This document shows positions 22,475 through 36,500 of a DNA stretch of 64,000 nt, one piece after another. Position numbers and translations under genes: made by a program. Numbering within the stretch: the stretch's first letter is position 1; every line of letters begins with the position of its first letter. Below the pieces are notes generated by a model that ran no database searches, was not told the origin of the DNA, and saw only the letters and a program-made list of their open reading frames with translations. This DNA is from Dicaeum eximium (taxonomy: Eukaryota > Chordata > Aves > Passeriformes > Dicaeidae), in NCBI GenBank assembly GCA_013396995.1, contig VWZP01008345.1, positions 186,001 to 250,000 on the forward strand, read 5' to 3'.

Positions 22475-25400
22475 TTGGTTTTTTTTTTTTTTCCCTAGGG
22501 CTAGGAGCGATGTTGGGTGAAATGTATATCCTGGGGGAAAAAGGAAAAAAAATTCCAGTAGGGACTTTTGGAAGGGGAATATCCTGGACAATCAAAAGAA
22601 GTGTGGTACCCCAGAGCAACAGGAGCATGTGGCACTCTGGGCACTAATGAGCAGAAATTTGGGGAACAAGAGGCAAACATCTGTTGCAGATAGTCCTGGA
22701 GACTTTTAAAATGGAAGTTGCAAAATTCTAGGGTTTGGGGAAAAAAAATCATAAAATGCTTCAGAGGTTTCAGAATGTGGCTTCAAGTGAAAAACACTTG
22801 AATTCAATCCACTTAGTGTGTAAAAAGAAGATTGAAAAGCTGCTTGATTAAAAAGCATTAATGGGGATAAAATACTGGGTGTTTAAAAGGATCTGGAAAT
22901 TAGTGCAGAGATACACAATGCTTGTAACTGAGGGTGGAAAGGGAGCTGAAACCAGAGTCAAGTAAATCCACATTAGATGGAAAGGAAAATACATTTGTAT
23001 CCATGAAAGAGGCATCATAGGAAGAAAAAAACCCAGGGCACTACTGTATTATTTTCACTTGTATTGCTAAAACAGGACTAAATAACTCTTCTGGGGGAGA
23101 TTTTATTAAAAACATGAGTTCTGCTAATGGTAACAAAAATCAGTTGGGAGCTCTTTTTTTACTGGGATGGGAGCTAACCCACTCCAGATTGAGGGGTGCA
23201 AGTGATGGCCACGTGCTCTCCAGTCAGCAGTACTTGAGTGAATAAAACTGTCTTCACCATCCTCATAACACCCTGGCCTTTAGCTGAAGTAGTAAATAGC
23301 CATCAAGTGTTGGTCTAATAAAAATATTTACCCAGGGTTAGCCAAGTCTATTGATGCAGAATGCCTGCAGTACCTGCTGGTCTGTTATATTTGTCCAGTT
23401 TGGACCAGAATTTTCCTCTTTCAGCAGCTCAGATCCTCTGCAGCATTCAGAGATTGATTTTCATGCCCTCTCAGCCTCTGACCAGGTGTTACCTTGCTGC
23501 TCTTGATTGAAATCCTGCCTGGGCTGACCTTAATGCATCTCCCACCCTCTGGGGAGTCACCTGCTGTTTCCAGATGTGAAGCTGGGTAACTTTGCTGGTC
23601 AATATTTCTATTCCTGTCTGCAGATTTTAATTGCAGCTCTGATCCCTCAGCCTTGCCAGCTGGATGCCTGCTCTCTGTGGCTCAGAGCTGCTCTCTTCTG
23701 CCCTTTTGCTCTCCCAGCTCATCAGTTTGCTCCTGCTCAGGGGCCTCTGTGGGTGGCTTTGCTGAGCATCCACAGCAGAGTCCTTTGTTGTGATTTCCAG
23801 GCATCTCCCTCCTGCCAGCAACGAAGTGTTTGGGTTAGAAGGTATTTTATAATAATGTTTTGGGGGTTTTTCACCTAATAACCCTGTGATTTACCTGCTA
23901 GCATTTCTGTCCTGCTGCTCCTGGTCTGTAAATGCTGTGTGAGTGAATTCTTTTGTGCCTCATCAGTGTTACAGAGCCTCTTGTCCACACCAAACCTTTC
24001 AGGAGCTGCTGGTACCTACACAAACACAAATCCCAGCCACACCTTTGTGCCACAAAGGCCACTGAGGTTCCTCTTGCCCTTTACCAGCAGAGTGCACGTT
24101 TTAATCCATCCTCTTCTGTAAACATTTTAGGCACTAAAGTTACTGCTGCACCAGAACTCCTGGTTCTTCAGATCCATGTGGCTGTAGCCCTGTCCCACCT
24201 GGCTGTGGGTGTGGATTTGCTGTTTGGATCTCAGGTGCCTGCACTGAGTCAGTCTCCTGAAGCCTCAGGTCAGAACCTGCTGTGTTTTACCCTGCAGTAA
24301 TGGATTGCTCTAATTCCCTTGTGTGCCTGCATTAAAGCAGTCCCGGGCAGGGAAAAGTGGGCAAAGCTGCAAACTGAAGCTCCAAGCTTCTCCCCAACTG
24401 TGGCTGGTTTCCTATGAGAATTAACAAGTTCCTTTGCTCGTTCTGGTTTCAATTTACTTCACTAATGGCATAGATTGGATGGAAAAAATCAATGGGTAAT
24501 TAGCAAGTTTACTGATCACTGCAGCACATTAATTATTTGTAATTGTAGTACTGCTGCTGCCATGTGCATTTTGGGCAAAACCCATGGAAAGAAGGTTCCC
24601 CATGTCACCAGGTAGATTGGATGACTTCGTGTTTTGTGGTTTTCTTAATTTTTTTTTTTTTTTAATCCTGTGTGCTTGGGCAGCACTTTCAACACTGGCA
24701 GCCAGGCTGAATCCAGGAGTTCTGAATGAAGAAACTTTGGCTGAATGTCTGCAGTAAACATGCTTGAGCCTCAGGGGTTTTTTTGTTATGCAGTTGAGAC
24801 CGAGATGACTTTCTGATAGCTTGAAATTGTTTCAAATAAATTTTTTTCTAGTTTCAGAGAAGATTGTAGCTGACTTGGAGCTCCTACCAAACTCTGGCAG
24901 AACCTTGCTGGGAGGGAAAGCTCACTTCTATTCACAATGTGCAAAGCTCTGTTTTCTTAACTGAATTTAAAGAGAGACCTTTGGTCTTACTCCCCTGTGT
25001 AAGAATTCCTCTGTCTTTACTGTTCACTAACAAATACTGTCAGTGCTGGAAAATGTGTTAAACTAAATGAAGAGCCACCAGTATTTAGGCTTAGCTTATT
25101 ATGGTGATTATTTGTTTAATAATTGCCAATATTTTTACAAAACACTTGTGATGGGTATTTTTTTGGCCAGATTGAGAGACAGGATATGCTCAGGAGCCTT
25201 TCTGCTGAAATTATGTAATAATAGCATTTATCAGCTTTTTTACAGGTTGGCAAAGGAAGCAGATCACAGCTACTGCGATGGCATCAAGCTAAGGTGCCCT
25301 GCAGAGATGCTGAAATGCCTATTTTAGAGTGGCTTTCACTGCAGCCTTTTCCTTAGAGCTGAACAAGTACTGGGAGATATTTGGAACAGTCAAGTTTGAG

Positions 25401-28400
25401 GCTGCCACTGCAGGTTTCCTTTCCTACAGCTGCTCCCTGCACCTGTCCCACAGCAGATAAAGAGCTGCTGTGTCTCTGTCCTGCTTCTGGGCAGAGCTGG
25501 AGGTAAACCAAGCTGGCTTTATTGTCATAAGGATCATAACCACTACAGTTTCTGCAAAGCTAATAGCCCCCAAGAGTGAGAATCAGATTTTTCTTCTACC
25601 TACACTTTTAAGTCTGTACACTAAAAGGAAATGCAAAAGTTTCACCCTGAATTAAGGACACTTATTCCTGAATGTCTACCTACAAGAAGATTTTATCTGT
25701 GCATTTGTGTCCAGTATTTAATGTTAGGATTTTATAGAAATAGGTGTTAGAAATAGTCTCATTTTATTGCTAAAATTAGGTAGGGTAAAATCTGCAAAGG
25801 GTATGGGGGAGAACATGAGCAAAAGCATTTGCCAGGCTGCTAAGCTCATTTTGTGTTAGTTTGCTTCCTTTCATTTGATATGAAAGTGGTGTAAAGTGGA
25901 AAGGAATCAGATCCATTTAGGGAAACCAAGCACATTCTTCATGCTGGTCTGTGGGACAGAGGAATAATTTTCTTCAAGCACAGAGAAAGCTCAGAAGTTC
26001 TATCGAGTCCTACACTAAGGATTTAGAGCATCCTTGTTCATCTATCCTACTTCTGCCTGAGAGCTGATTTTGGCTTCATGTGCTTGTAATTGAAATTTGA
26101 TGTTGTTCATATTATAATATAGTTGGTATGCAAAATGGCACACACTGACTGTTTGATTTGTAAATGGCTGCTTTAAAATGGATGATCTTGAGTATTAATG
26201 AAGCAGGCTTTCAAACAAATTGCCATTTTCTTCTTCTCCTGTCCCTTTTTTTGATGTAGGTGCAAAGGGTTTGACAGTATGGAAATTATGAAAATAAGCA
26301 AATTCATTTCATCAAGTGAACCATTAATTATTCATTAGCTATTTGAAAAGCAACATCTCAGCTCTGTGTGTGTATATATGGTGTCATTCACCATCTCCTC
26401 TATATAATGTTCTCTGTCTTGGTTTCAGTAGGTGTTCATTATTAATTTTTATCATAATGTAGTCAAAAGACTGTGGTTCCCTTCATCAGATGCTTTTGAA
26501 CTGATAAGACCATTGCTGCTCCTGTTCCAACTGCAGGGGTGTTTTGAGTGATGTTTTGTGTGCAGTGCAAGCCTTTTATCAAAGCAGGATACAACACAGC
26601 TTTACAGCTGAATTTAAGTTGCCTTCATACTTAAACTGAACATTCAGCTCATCTTGTGCATCCTGTTCTGTAGAGGAGATTTGTTTCATTACAGATGGAT
26701 TTATATTCTCAGAAATCTGTATTCCAAACCTGAAGAAGAGATTAGAAATTGCATTGCAATGAACTTCTTCAAAAAGGCCAAGTTCTGCCATGTAATGAAG
26801 TAAAAGAAAAATATGAAGTAGAACTTGTTTAAAAGCAAATTATGAATCAGTCATGAAGGTTATCCTGTCAGTACTAATAATAAGGTATAAAAATGAAAAA
26901 ATCAGCACAGCAAATGGCTTTCAACTCCTGGATGGATTTCAGTAGCCTGTCCTAGGCAGAACCAGTGCTGGTTTGACTGTAAATCCAGCTGTGAGATCTA
27001 ATGCTGGGATGTCATTCTGGGAACTTTTGTGAGCTGGTTTGCTTTACTTGGAGCACTAAAATTATTATGTACTTGTTAGTGCATATGAGACTTATGTGAG
27101 TGGGTTTTCTGACTCTGGCTGGACTTTCAACGTTACTATTTTGACCTCATCTCACAGAATATAAAGCTTCTTACCTGTGGGTTCTGAGTGTCATGCAATT
27201 AGATGCAGTTGAAAATCAATCCTGTCTGAAGTGATGTTGAACATTATTATCAAACATCCAGTCAGTCAGACAATGGGATCATACACTGTGCTGAGCAGGA
27301 GGAGGGGAGGCCATTATCAGCAAAACTTGTGCAGCTTTCAAAGAGAACAGATGCCCAAAGACAAAGTTGATAATAAAATCAGAAGCATCCCAATCTATAT
27401 AATTTATTCACTTTACTAAGCTCTTTATCCACTTTGCCATATGCCATGGGATATAAATTTTGAGTGTATGTTGTGTTTTCTCTTATGCGCTTATCATTAC
27501 ACAAAAATATGAGAAACTTCACCAGGAGAATGTTAAGGATCTGGTGGGAGCAAGGACATTCCAGAGGTTTCTCCTTTGGTTATAACATGGCCCACTGGGT
27601 CTGGGTTTGGCACCTTGGGCTGGTGGGGTGTTGTCTGGACTGGGAGTGGGTAATAACTTGGCAGTAAACTGCAAAACTCTCTGGGCCCTGAGAGCAGCAA
27701 AGGGAAAAGAGGCTGGGATCTGAAATGATAATTTACTTTTCCTGGTGAAAGCTCTGTGGGGAAGTCAGAGGGGCAGGGTGGAATTTTGGCTCCCACTGTT
27801 TCTCCCTGGGCTTGCCTGCCTGTGGAGGTGTGCAGTGGCTCTGGTGGGGAGGAGGCAGAGCGGATGCACCCACTGAGCTCTGGAGGGAAGTTTGTGGCCA
27901 TAAATAAACATTATTGACATGGGAAATCTGGAATCACAGAAGTAGGAGGGGTTTTGGGTAGTATCCTGTTCTGTCAGCAGAGTTAGGCTGCACTTGCTAG
28001 AGCTCTGCACACCTGTGCTCTATCCAGATGTGCCCTGCTTCACTGCCAGAGGTGTTTCTCATCTGCAAATAAATATTTCTAGATTGTAGTTCTCCAAATG
28101 CTAACTGGGGACAGCAGAGTTGCTTTGTGCTTTATGTCCTGAAGGGACCTGTCTGTCATGGGTTTTTTGGAATATGGGAAAATCATGTAGGAATGGCAGG
28201 GGGCTAGAAGCTAAGAGTGAAACATGTTTATTTTCAAAGAATAACAGAATACTCAAAGTCAGACAATCTAGAGATGTGTTCAGAATGCATAATTCAGCAA
28301 ACACTAAGGAATAAGACTTGAAATATGAAGAAACAAAGCCTGCAGTTAAGTTAAATATCCAATTAAGCTATCTGCTTGGCTGCAGAACATCATCCTGACA

Positions 28401-30508
28401 GACAATTTGTTCTGGGCAAGTCAAACATTTCAGCTATGAATTTATACAGGGCAATTAAAGAAACTAATCTGTATTTGATGTGAAGAAGTGGTAAATTGGA
28501 AATCTACAGAATTAAAATGGAAGTTGAGACTGTGTGGACTTCCCTGCAGCCTTGCCACAGCATGGGGAATGCAGCAGTGATTTTCTAGATGACCCTGTGG
28601 TACCATTATTTATTCTCTGTAGAACGTCTCCAGCAGGACAGTGCTGCTGATTTCTGATTAATACTGGAGGTGCTGAGTGCCAACTCAATTTCAATAGCCA
28701 GGCACAAAAGAAGCATGCACAAGGTTACAGATAATATGTGGAATAGACTCCCCAGTTGTTTTGTTGAAATGGAATAATGAAGACTCCTCTTGCCTGAAAG
28801 ATTTGCTTTGTTGCTGGATCCTGGGAAGGGGCTCTCCCCCTGGCTGTGGGGTTGCTCCTGGCTCTCAGGTGGTGGCTGGCACTGCTGAAACCACCAGCAG
28901 CCTCTTCCCCCCCTGCAGCAGGGCCAGCATGGGGCTTCCCAGCAAAATCCCAACTGTGGGGCAGTTTGGAATTTGGCATCCCAAGGCTGAATATCTGGGG
29001 CTGGGCTGGTCCTGCCCAAAGGAGAAGAGCAAAGGGAAAGGTTGTGCTGAGGGAGGCATCCCAGAGCTGACTCTGAACCTCCAGCTGCTTCTGAAGGGAG
29101 CAGGAGCAATTGGAGGGATGAGAAATGACAGCATCTGTTTCTGTAGGACTCATTTCAAAAACTTGGAACTTACAGAGTGTTCAGCCTGAATGCATGTGTT
29201 ACTACTGTCTCATTTGCATGCTAAGTGTTACAGAATGCTCCTAACTTTCTCTTGAAAAAATGTCTGTTGTTAATTTTTGAGATTACTGTTTATATGAGGA
29301 TTCTGATATAGAGCTGAGAGCCTATTGGTGCTTTTAGGTGTTCTTTTTTTTCTGCTTCGTTTGTCTCTTCTTTTGCTTAAGAAACTGCTCTCAATTTCTC
29401 AACTTCTAGTGAGTAAAAATTTTGCACATATGGGAAGATTCAGGGCATGGCCTCCCTGTCTAAGCTGTAAAGTCCATGGTACAGTATTATTCCTAGTACA
29501 TAAATAACTGGGCTTCCTCTCTCTTCTCCCCTGCCCCTTTTTGGCTCCATGGGCTTTACTTTAACCAGCCTAAGGATCTGTTCCATTCCTTATCCCTGCA
29601 ATGCCAGAAACACTGAGAATCTGGAAAGGCTATTTCTATATTTCTATAGCTAATATTACCTTATTGTTCACTTGTGTTCCTGGAACCAAATCTTCCACCC
29701 CAGACTCCCTCTCCCCAAATATATCCTGATCCTAGCAATGGATTTTAGCCATTTCAGGTGTGGAGAACTCCATTTGTGTTGATAACTTGTCAATGTGGTG
29801 AGTTTTAGTTTAATACAAGCTGGAATTGCTGCTCTCTGTGAAGGTCTTGAAAAGCAGAATTTGTAATAGAAGTGGCAACTGACCAATAGGTAGTGAGGTT
29901 ACTGAGGTACTGCTATAATAAATTGTTTTGACTTTATGAAATGGTGACATGAAGAAAGCCCATTTGGTTTTAGAGCATAATTATCCCATTATTCTACTCT
30001 CTAAATTTTGTTTTACTGCTTTCTCCTAAAATAAGCTTTATTACAACCATAAGCATATTAAGCCATAAAGCAGCCTGTCCCACGGGCAAGTGTTTGCAGT
30101 TATGGTGTGTGCTTTGTGTGTGTAAGACAAGCCATAAATTGTGTGACATGTGCAGGGACCATAAACTCCACCAGTGACTGAAAACCTTATCACACCATCA
30201 TAATCACAGTTCAAAATTTGTGCAGGTTTCCCCATTAAACCATTGCTGAACAAGCATATTCAGTACACAGAGCACAGCTGGGAGATCTAGTTCCTCAAAG
30301 TTTGGAAGAGGAAACAAATAACCTCTTCCAGGGTTTTTGTCAGTTTTTTTCTTTTTAGTTCATTTAATTAATATTGGTTCTGTGAAGTTGCATCCACAGT
30401 TCCTTGAAATAGCATGCTGGATGTTTTATTTTGGAATGGCAGTGAACTGAAGACCTGAGCTCCTTTGGAACTACTGATGGCAATCAAGTTGCTGCTGGTG
30501 CTTATCCT
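22475..30508. other. Unique non-coding sequence with GC-rich patches
   Basis: About 8 kb without a recognisable gene. Three CpG-poor GC-rich patches (23420-24300, 27540-27900, 28800-29110) hold long overlapping open frames on both strands, including a 167-codon minus frame at 28606-29109. None resembles a known protein. An octamer site ATTTGCAT lies at 29211-29218. A possible CR1 remnant is listed at 27925-28035. Confidence 0.6.
27925..28035 (-). repeat. Possible degraded CR1 3' end
   Basis: GGAATCACAGAAGTAGGAGG followed about 40 bp later by AGCAGAGTTAGGCTGCACTT and then CTCTGCACACCTGTGCTC follows the order of a reverse-complemented CR1 3' terminus. The start resembles the octamer-like tail AATCACAGAA. 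Divergence is high and I cannot exclude chance. Confidence 0.4.
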
Positions 30509-30549
30509 TCCTTCACCACCACATGGGCTGGGTATGGTGGTGAAGGAGG
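30507..30549. repeat. Strong short hairpin (13 perfect base pairs)
   Basis: TCCTTCACCACCA (30509-30521) pairs exactly with TGGTGGTGAAGGA (30535-30547) around a 13-base loop (30522-30534). One G-T wobble and one more C-G pair extend it outward to 30507 and 30549. There is no T run after it on either strand. It is much shorter than a normal microRNA precursor. Function unknown. Confidence 0.85.
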
Positions 30550-33500
30550 CTGCATGAGCTGCAATTTCCACTGTCCTCTGCTCAGGTGGAGCTGCCCATG
30601 CCTGCAGGCCTTGGCTTTGGGGGGGCCAAGCTGCTAAATCAAAGCAGGTGCCCAACATCCAGACAGGCAGTGGGTGAACCTGGTGATGGAAAGATGTAAA
30701 TCTACATTCTGTTTTGTTGTCACTTCAAAATGGCATGCTGGCTGAAGAAATACTTTCCATCCCTGTGCACCTACTAGCAGAAGTGTTACCCATTTTTGAG
30801 AAAATGTATAGGTAGAGTAACTTGTTTAGTCAATATGAATATTCATCTGGTTTCCTGATTTTTAGTTGTGTTTTTCTTTAATAGATGTGGTTTAACAGCT
30901 GCAGGTGCCAGCAAGGGTTGAATCCCTATTGTGACTGGAGATGTGCCATTAGCAAACACTGCTTGTCACTTCTTTCTGTTTATTAATTTCTGACTCATTG
31001 AAATAATCTCTCTGTGGGTAAGGATTATTTTAAAACAATGAAGATAGGCAATAATTTGCTTGGAAGACATAGCCTAGTTATGTTCAACCAAGCAGGGAAT
31101 GCCAGATAAAGAATAATAAGGCTCTGCTGTAACAAGATTCTGGAGTTGATGATTAGCTTGGCCACACAAGAGCTCTCAGGTGAGCTCCCAGCCAGTTCTG
31201 CCCTGGACAGCCTCTGTTTGCCACCAGGCTCCCAGCCCTGTGCTCTTCATTTGCCTTTGTGCCTAGGATGATATTAATTATTGCTTCTCCACAAAGCTCT
31301 GCCTCGGGAAAAGGTTAAATGTTATTTTGCAGCAGGCACCTTCTCATTGCCAGGCTGCCTAATTTTCTTTATAAGGGGGTAAGAGTGACATCCATCTCTG
31401 GCTCCTCCAGGGCTCCAGTCCCCCAACACTCCTCCCTTGGATCTTGTTTTCCATGCCATCCTGGCTGCATCTCTGCATGTGGATGCTCCATCATGAGCAC
31501 CCCTCCCTGTGCTGCGTGCTCTAAATTGTGGCTGTATTTAAATTGTGGACTTGTCCTGTCTCTGCAGTGACTCCTCTGTGTCAGTGAAATACCTCACACC
31601 TATAGTGCTACCAGAGTGTGGCCATTCTTATTGATTGGACAAAATGATGAGGCAGGTAGAAAAAAGAGATGTCAGTGATGGCAGCTGTCTCCTGGGTGTG
31701 ATGAACACACTTCAGAGCTCTTCCCCTCTCCCTGATCTCCAAAGGTGTCAATTAAGAGACAAATCACAGGCAACTCCTGTGCTGCCCCATCTACAGAAAT
31801 AACTTATGCTTGGGAAAAATATTTATTCACTGTTCTGGTGATTATGAATTCATGTTGTGATGGTTTCTATGCATCTGAGAAAGAGCTGAAGTACACAGAT
31901 ATTAAGTGTAAATTTAAAGCCACTAATAATAACAAGCAATACAATCTTTGTAACTCACCAAAAAAAAAGGGGGAGAGGATTGAGGTGTTATGCAACATCT
32001 ATCACCTAAAGAAGACAAACCCCTTTCCTTCTGTGGTCTGTATAAATAGATCTTACCTAAAGCTTGTTTTCTTAAGTTAATTCCTGTGAGGTGGGAGAGA
32101 GCTAACAGGCTGCATGTGGACCACCTCACAAGACAAATACATTATTCATGGGGAGGTATTGACTTGTGTACCACACTGCATGTGCTCTGCCTCTGGAAAG
32201 CCATCATTTATCAGTCTGACATTTTCTGAATCTTACCAAGCACTCTAATCACTGGTTGCCTGCTCTCATTGGGGTTTAGCTGGGCATTTGACCTTGCCAC
32301 CATTCCTGACTTTCTTTATCAGGAAGATTGTGTTTGAAAGGGGTAATCTGGAGCAGGTATCCTTTAATGATTAATGTAATGGGGAAAAAATAATGGCAGG
32401 TTCTAGGGAATACATTCAACACTTTTCAATTAGAGAACTGGTAACATTTTAATTAATTGTCAGAAACTTAGTCGATTAGGTATTATCCCTTTCAAAGATG
32501 TTGGGTTTCCCCTCCCTCCACTCCCTGCTTTCACAGGTTAATCTAGGGAAATTGGTCTTTCTGGGAATTAAAGTGAATTTACCACTGACATTTTCACAGA
32601 CCTGGTAAGGGTGAAAGCAGTGAGTTCCCAGCTTGGATCTGCCTTGTGCAGGTGATGCAGGTGATGCAGCCTGCTAACCTGAGGACAGCTTTGGGAAACT
32701 GGAACATGGGGGAGAGAGGCCAGAGACAGAGGGAACATCATCATGCTGAAAACTCACCCACTTCAGGTTCTGTGGGCTTCCTCCTGCAGTAATCCTGGCT
32801 GCTGGAAATGAGTGAGAGCTGGAATGCTTCCAGGAAAGATCCCTCACAGCTGTATCATGCCCTGTCTGGGAGGAAGCATTTTGTGCAGACACCTCAAAAT
32901 GTATTTGGATCCAGATGGAATCTGGGGGAGGAAGGTGTAGTTACCCTCCTTCCACATTCTTATTTCCTCATCTTAAACAGTTGCGTCCACTATTTGTTAG
33001 GGTGTGTTATCTCTTAATTATTGTAAGAATTAATGTAAGAAATTAAGTTGCTTTGGTTTTTAAAGTTTTTTTCAATACATGCATTTGCACATATGAAAAT
33101 GGTTTCCTGCTAGGGCTGCCCTGTTCTCACTTATATCTCATGTTTTATCTCGAAACAAACATTTGTCTGATACACACTTGGAAATGAAACACTGCTTGCT
33201 TTTTTTCCCTCCATTTGGTTGCTTAAGGGGAAAAGTATGCCAAGATGATATATTGTGGGCAGTTAAGTAAATCCAGCACCAATTTGTATTCTGCACTTTT
33301 ATCAGTAGAACAATTCTCACGGCCCTATCAGGGCAATTTAAAAATATGCAAACTATTGTCAGGTTCCATGGAGAAGAACAAAAGGATTGCTGAATAATTC
33401 AGAGTGAAGCTCTAGAGGTGGGTCTGTCTCCAGCTCTGTCATTTTTCACCATGCTGTGTATAAATGTCTGCTCAGTCCCAGGCTTGGATGTTGACCTTCC

Positions 33501-36500
33501 TGTAGTGACAAAGAGATTGCTTACTCCTCTGGCAGTAACCTTTTCAATGTGATCACTTTGTGCCATGCACTATTAATGGAGCCACAATGAATAATAAATG
33601 CTCTTCCAGACAGCCTGCTTGTTTCAATTAGATCACTGGATTTCCCAGGAGTGGCTCCATTCATTGTCAGGTGTGATGTAGATGCTCATGCTGGCAAGCA
33701 CAGCCTGCTGTTGCAAGAAGAGAAGGTAAATGGCTTTGCTTGAACATCAAAGGATACTGTATGACAGATAATAAAGATTTTATGGATTGATGCTTGCCAT
33801 GCAGATTTACTTTTGTATGGTGTAGTCTGTGAAATAGAGCAGGGATTTTGGGCCAGATGTGTGGAATCTCCAGCTGAATGGTGTTAAACTCTGTGCAAGG
33901 CAGCTTGGACTTGAATCTCTGGCATGTGTTGAAGATAAATAAGCACAGAGATTTTTTTTTTTAACCTTTAAGCACTACAATGATCATTTCAGTAGATAGG
34001 AATCTACTGATATTTGAGATGGTCAGGAACCAAAAGCCTTCATAACACTTTTCCAGCTACAAAAGAAGGGACTTGCTCAAAGTCTTTATATAGACCCCAA
34101 AAAGCTTCCACCTTTTTTTGACCTATTTGAAAGAAGGAAGAAAGGAGAAATGTTTTGAGGTTAAAATAAAAAAATTAAATTAGCATGTGGACTCCAGGTA
34201 ATATAGAGGACTGGAGGTGCATTAATGGTGCTGAAGCTGTGAGGGGATTATGGTTCCATTAAAGGACTGGGTTGCCTTGCAGGACTCATCCCACCAGGCA
34301 TTTCCTCCAGGGCTTTGCAGAGATTCTGTGTTTCTGGGCAGCTCACTGATCTCAGCACTGCTGGGCATTCAGAGGGCTGCAGGTGAGAAGCTGCACATAA
34401 CCAAGCACCTGAGATGTAGCTGAAATGCTGGGGCAGGGACTGTCAAATGCTGCCCAACACTTCAGACTCCAAGCTGATGTGGCTCCACACCAAAAGCAGC
34501 TGATGTCTGGGAGCATGGCTGCCTTTTCTGTCCACAGAAGGAAATCCCTTGTGAGGTTTCCATCAATAGACATTGGGCAGAAGGGTGAAAATCTGTGCAT
34601 CTCTTGCCTTGCTTTAATTTTGGTCTAACTTGGATTTAATTATTTATGCATTGCTATTAAACTATGATAAGGGAAAATTTTCTGTCGAGTTTAAGTAGCT
34701 GAATGAGCTATGGCCATTTATGCTTTTTTTTTTAGCTGATTATAAAATCTGACAAACATATTAAGTGGAAATATAAAATGAAGTCCCTCTGCTGATAGTT
34801 AAAGTAGTGTATTGTTAACAAAGCCTCCTGCAGGATTCCTGTAGGTATTTCTCAAAGGGTAATAAGCAACCCTGATTCTCCTCCTGCGCAGCAGAGCAAA
34901 AGCCCTGCTTTTATAGCTTTGTGCAGGGTTTTATGCTTGGTAATAACATGAATTTGTTTCCATTGACGAATTATATTAGAAGAAAAATCCTGTTTTCTGG
35001 TATATCTTGCCTAAATACCTTGGCTGGCTGACTGCCCTGCAGGCTGCCTCATAGGGCAAGAGAGTCTGCAAATAAGCTAATCACAGTATTTTAGTATAAT
35101 TTTCTTTTTTTTTTGTCCCTCTCAAAAGTTTCTTGCAAAGGCACTGTATTTCTTGTGGCTCTGTGTGGGGTTTGTTCAGACTTCTCATGCTTCAGCCAGG
35201 GAATTGCATATTTTGTATGGAAAGGAGGAAGAGCCACGGTGCTGGAGCAAGGGGAATGACACAGGCTGGTGACAGAGTTCCTCTCTCTGTCTCTAAACTT
35301 GATTAAATTGAGCACCCTGTGTCCCAGCTGAGGCAGTGTTACCTGTCTGACTGGCACAAACTCTGCCACGTGTGTCTGTGCTGCCTTCTGAGGCCAGCAG
35401 GGCTGGTCCTGCCCAGGTACTGGTGTCAGAGGCAAAGCTTTCCCTGCACAGGTCAGTGCTCCTTGGCAGGCATCCTTCACTCTGCTCAGCTCTGCCAGGA
35501 CACTGCCCCTCGCTGGGAAGAGGTGAGGAGCAGGCAGAGCTCCTCTCTGCACTCCCTCTGCTCAGGGACCTCAGACTCAACTTTGTGGGACACCTCCCTG
35601 CTTGTGGAAGCCCCACTGAGAGCCCTGGGGGGACTGGAGCAGGGCTGGGGGTGATGGTTGGGAGCAGCTCACACCTGGAGAGCCCTGGCCGAGGGGAGCC
35701 CCAGATTTCCCCTCCCCAGCTCCCAGGGCTGGGCAGCCTCTGCTTGAGGAGAAGGAATGACCTGGCTCAGAGCCCTGAGAGCCTCTGCCTGCCACTTCCC
35801 CCGAGGCTGGCAGCTGAGCAATGTGTTCAGAGAATGTACTGTACACTCCTTGGATTTCTGTGAGCCTCAACAACAGGAGTGCACTGAACTGTGCCTTGCA
35901 CATTTTCACAGCATCTGTCCTCCATCCCACTAGATCCTGAGCGCTGCTTCTGCATAACTTAATTGTCAGTGCCATCTTCAATGTCTGGCTCTCGAGCTTG
36001 GAGACGTGAGCAAGTGTTTTATGTGAGTATGTTCTAAGAGGAGTTTGTTTGAAGATGCTTTAGCTGGATGTTTGTGAGTGTAGCTGAATTGTGCAAGCAC
36101 AGATTTTCCCACTGAGGGAAAGGCTGCTGGATGCTGTTCCCTTAGAGGTGATTGATCCAGTGAGAGACTTTTTAAATGGTTGGCAGGACAGGGTCAGATG
36201 ACACCAGCACCCCTGTGATCATACATTGTCATTGTGTTGCTGTGTGTCCCTGTAACCCGTGGTGACACCGTGTGTTCTCATAGCCCTGCAGGTGTGAGGG
36301 CACAGCAAATCCAACAGCCATGGAAACATCCTGACCACAGCCAGGGCATCCCCTGGGGCTGCTCTTCAGAGCCTGAGTGGTTTAATCATGCTTAATCTGT
36401 GCCCCGTGTATGTTTTAGTGGAACAGCCTCAGGCTGAGCACAAAAGTAATTCTGAAGGATCTAAGGATCCACAGGGATAACAGACTTGGCATGTGATTTC

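Noticed and set aside
22349..22647. Open frames spanning the N run
   Set aside because: They pass through undetermined bases and T/A homopolymers.
28230..28300. AGAATAACAGAATACTC read as a possible CR1 3' end
   Set aside because: Only the first dozen bases resemble a CR1 tail. The following sequence does not continue into the CR1 3' UTR order.
28606..29189. Several 140-167-codon frames on both strands
   Set aside because: They overlap each other in a GC-rich, stop-poor patch. No frame resembles a protein.
33577..33666. Possible long inverted repeat
   Set aside because: The two matching blocks occur in rotated order, so they cannot form one continuous stem. Kept only as a low-interest pattern.
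35091..35981. GC-rich block considered as a CpG island promoter with coding exon
   Set aside because: GC content is raised but CpG stays scarce, unlike an island, and long frames occur on both strands at once.
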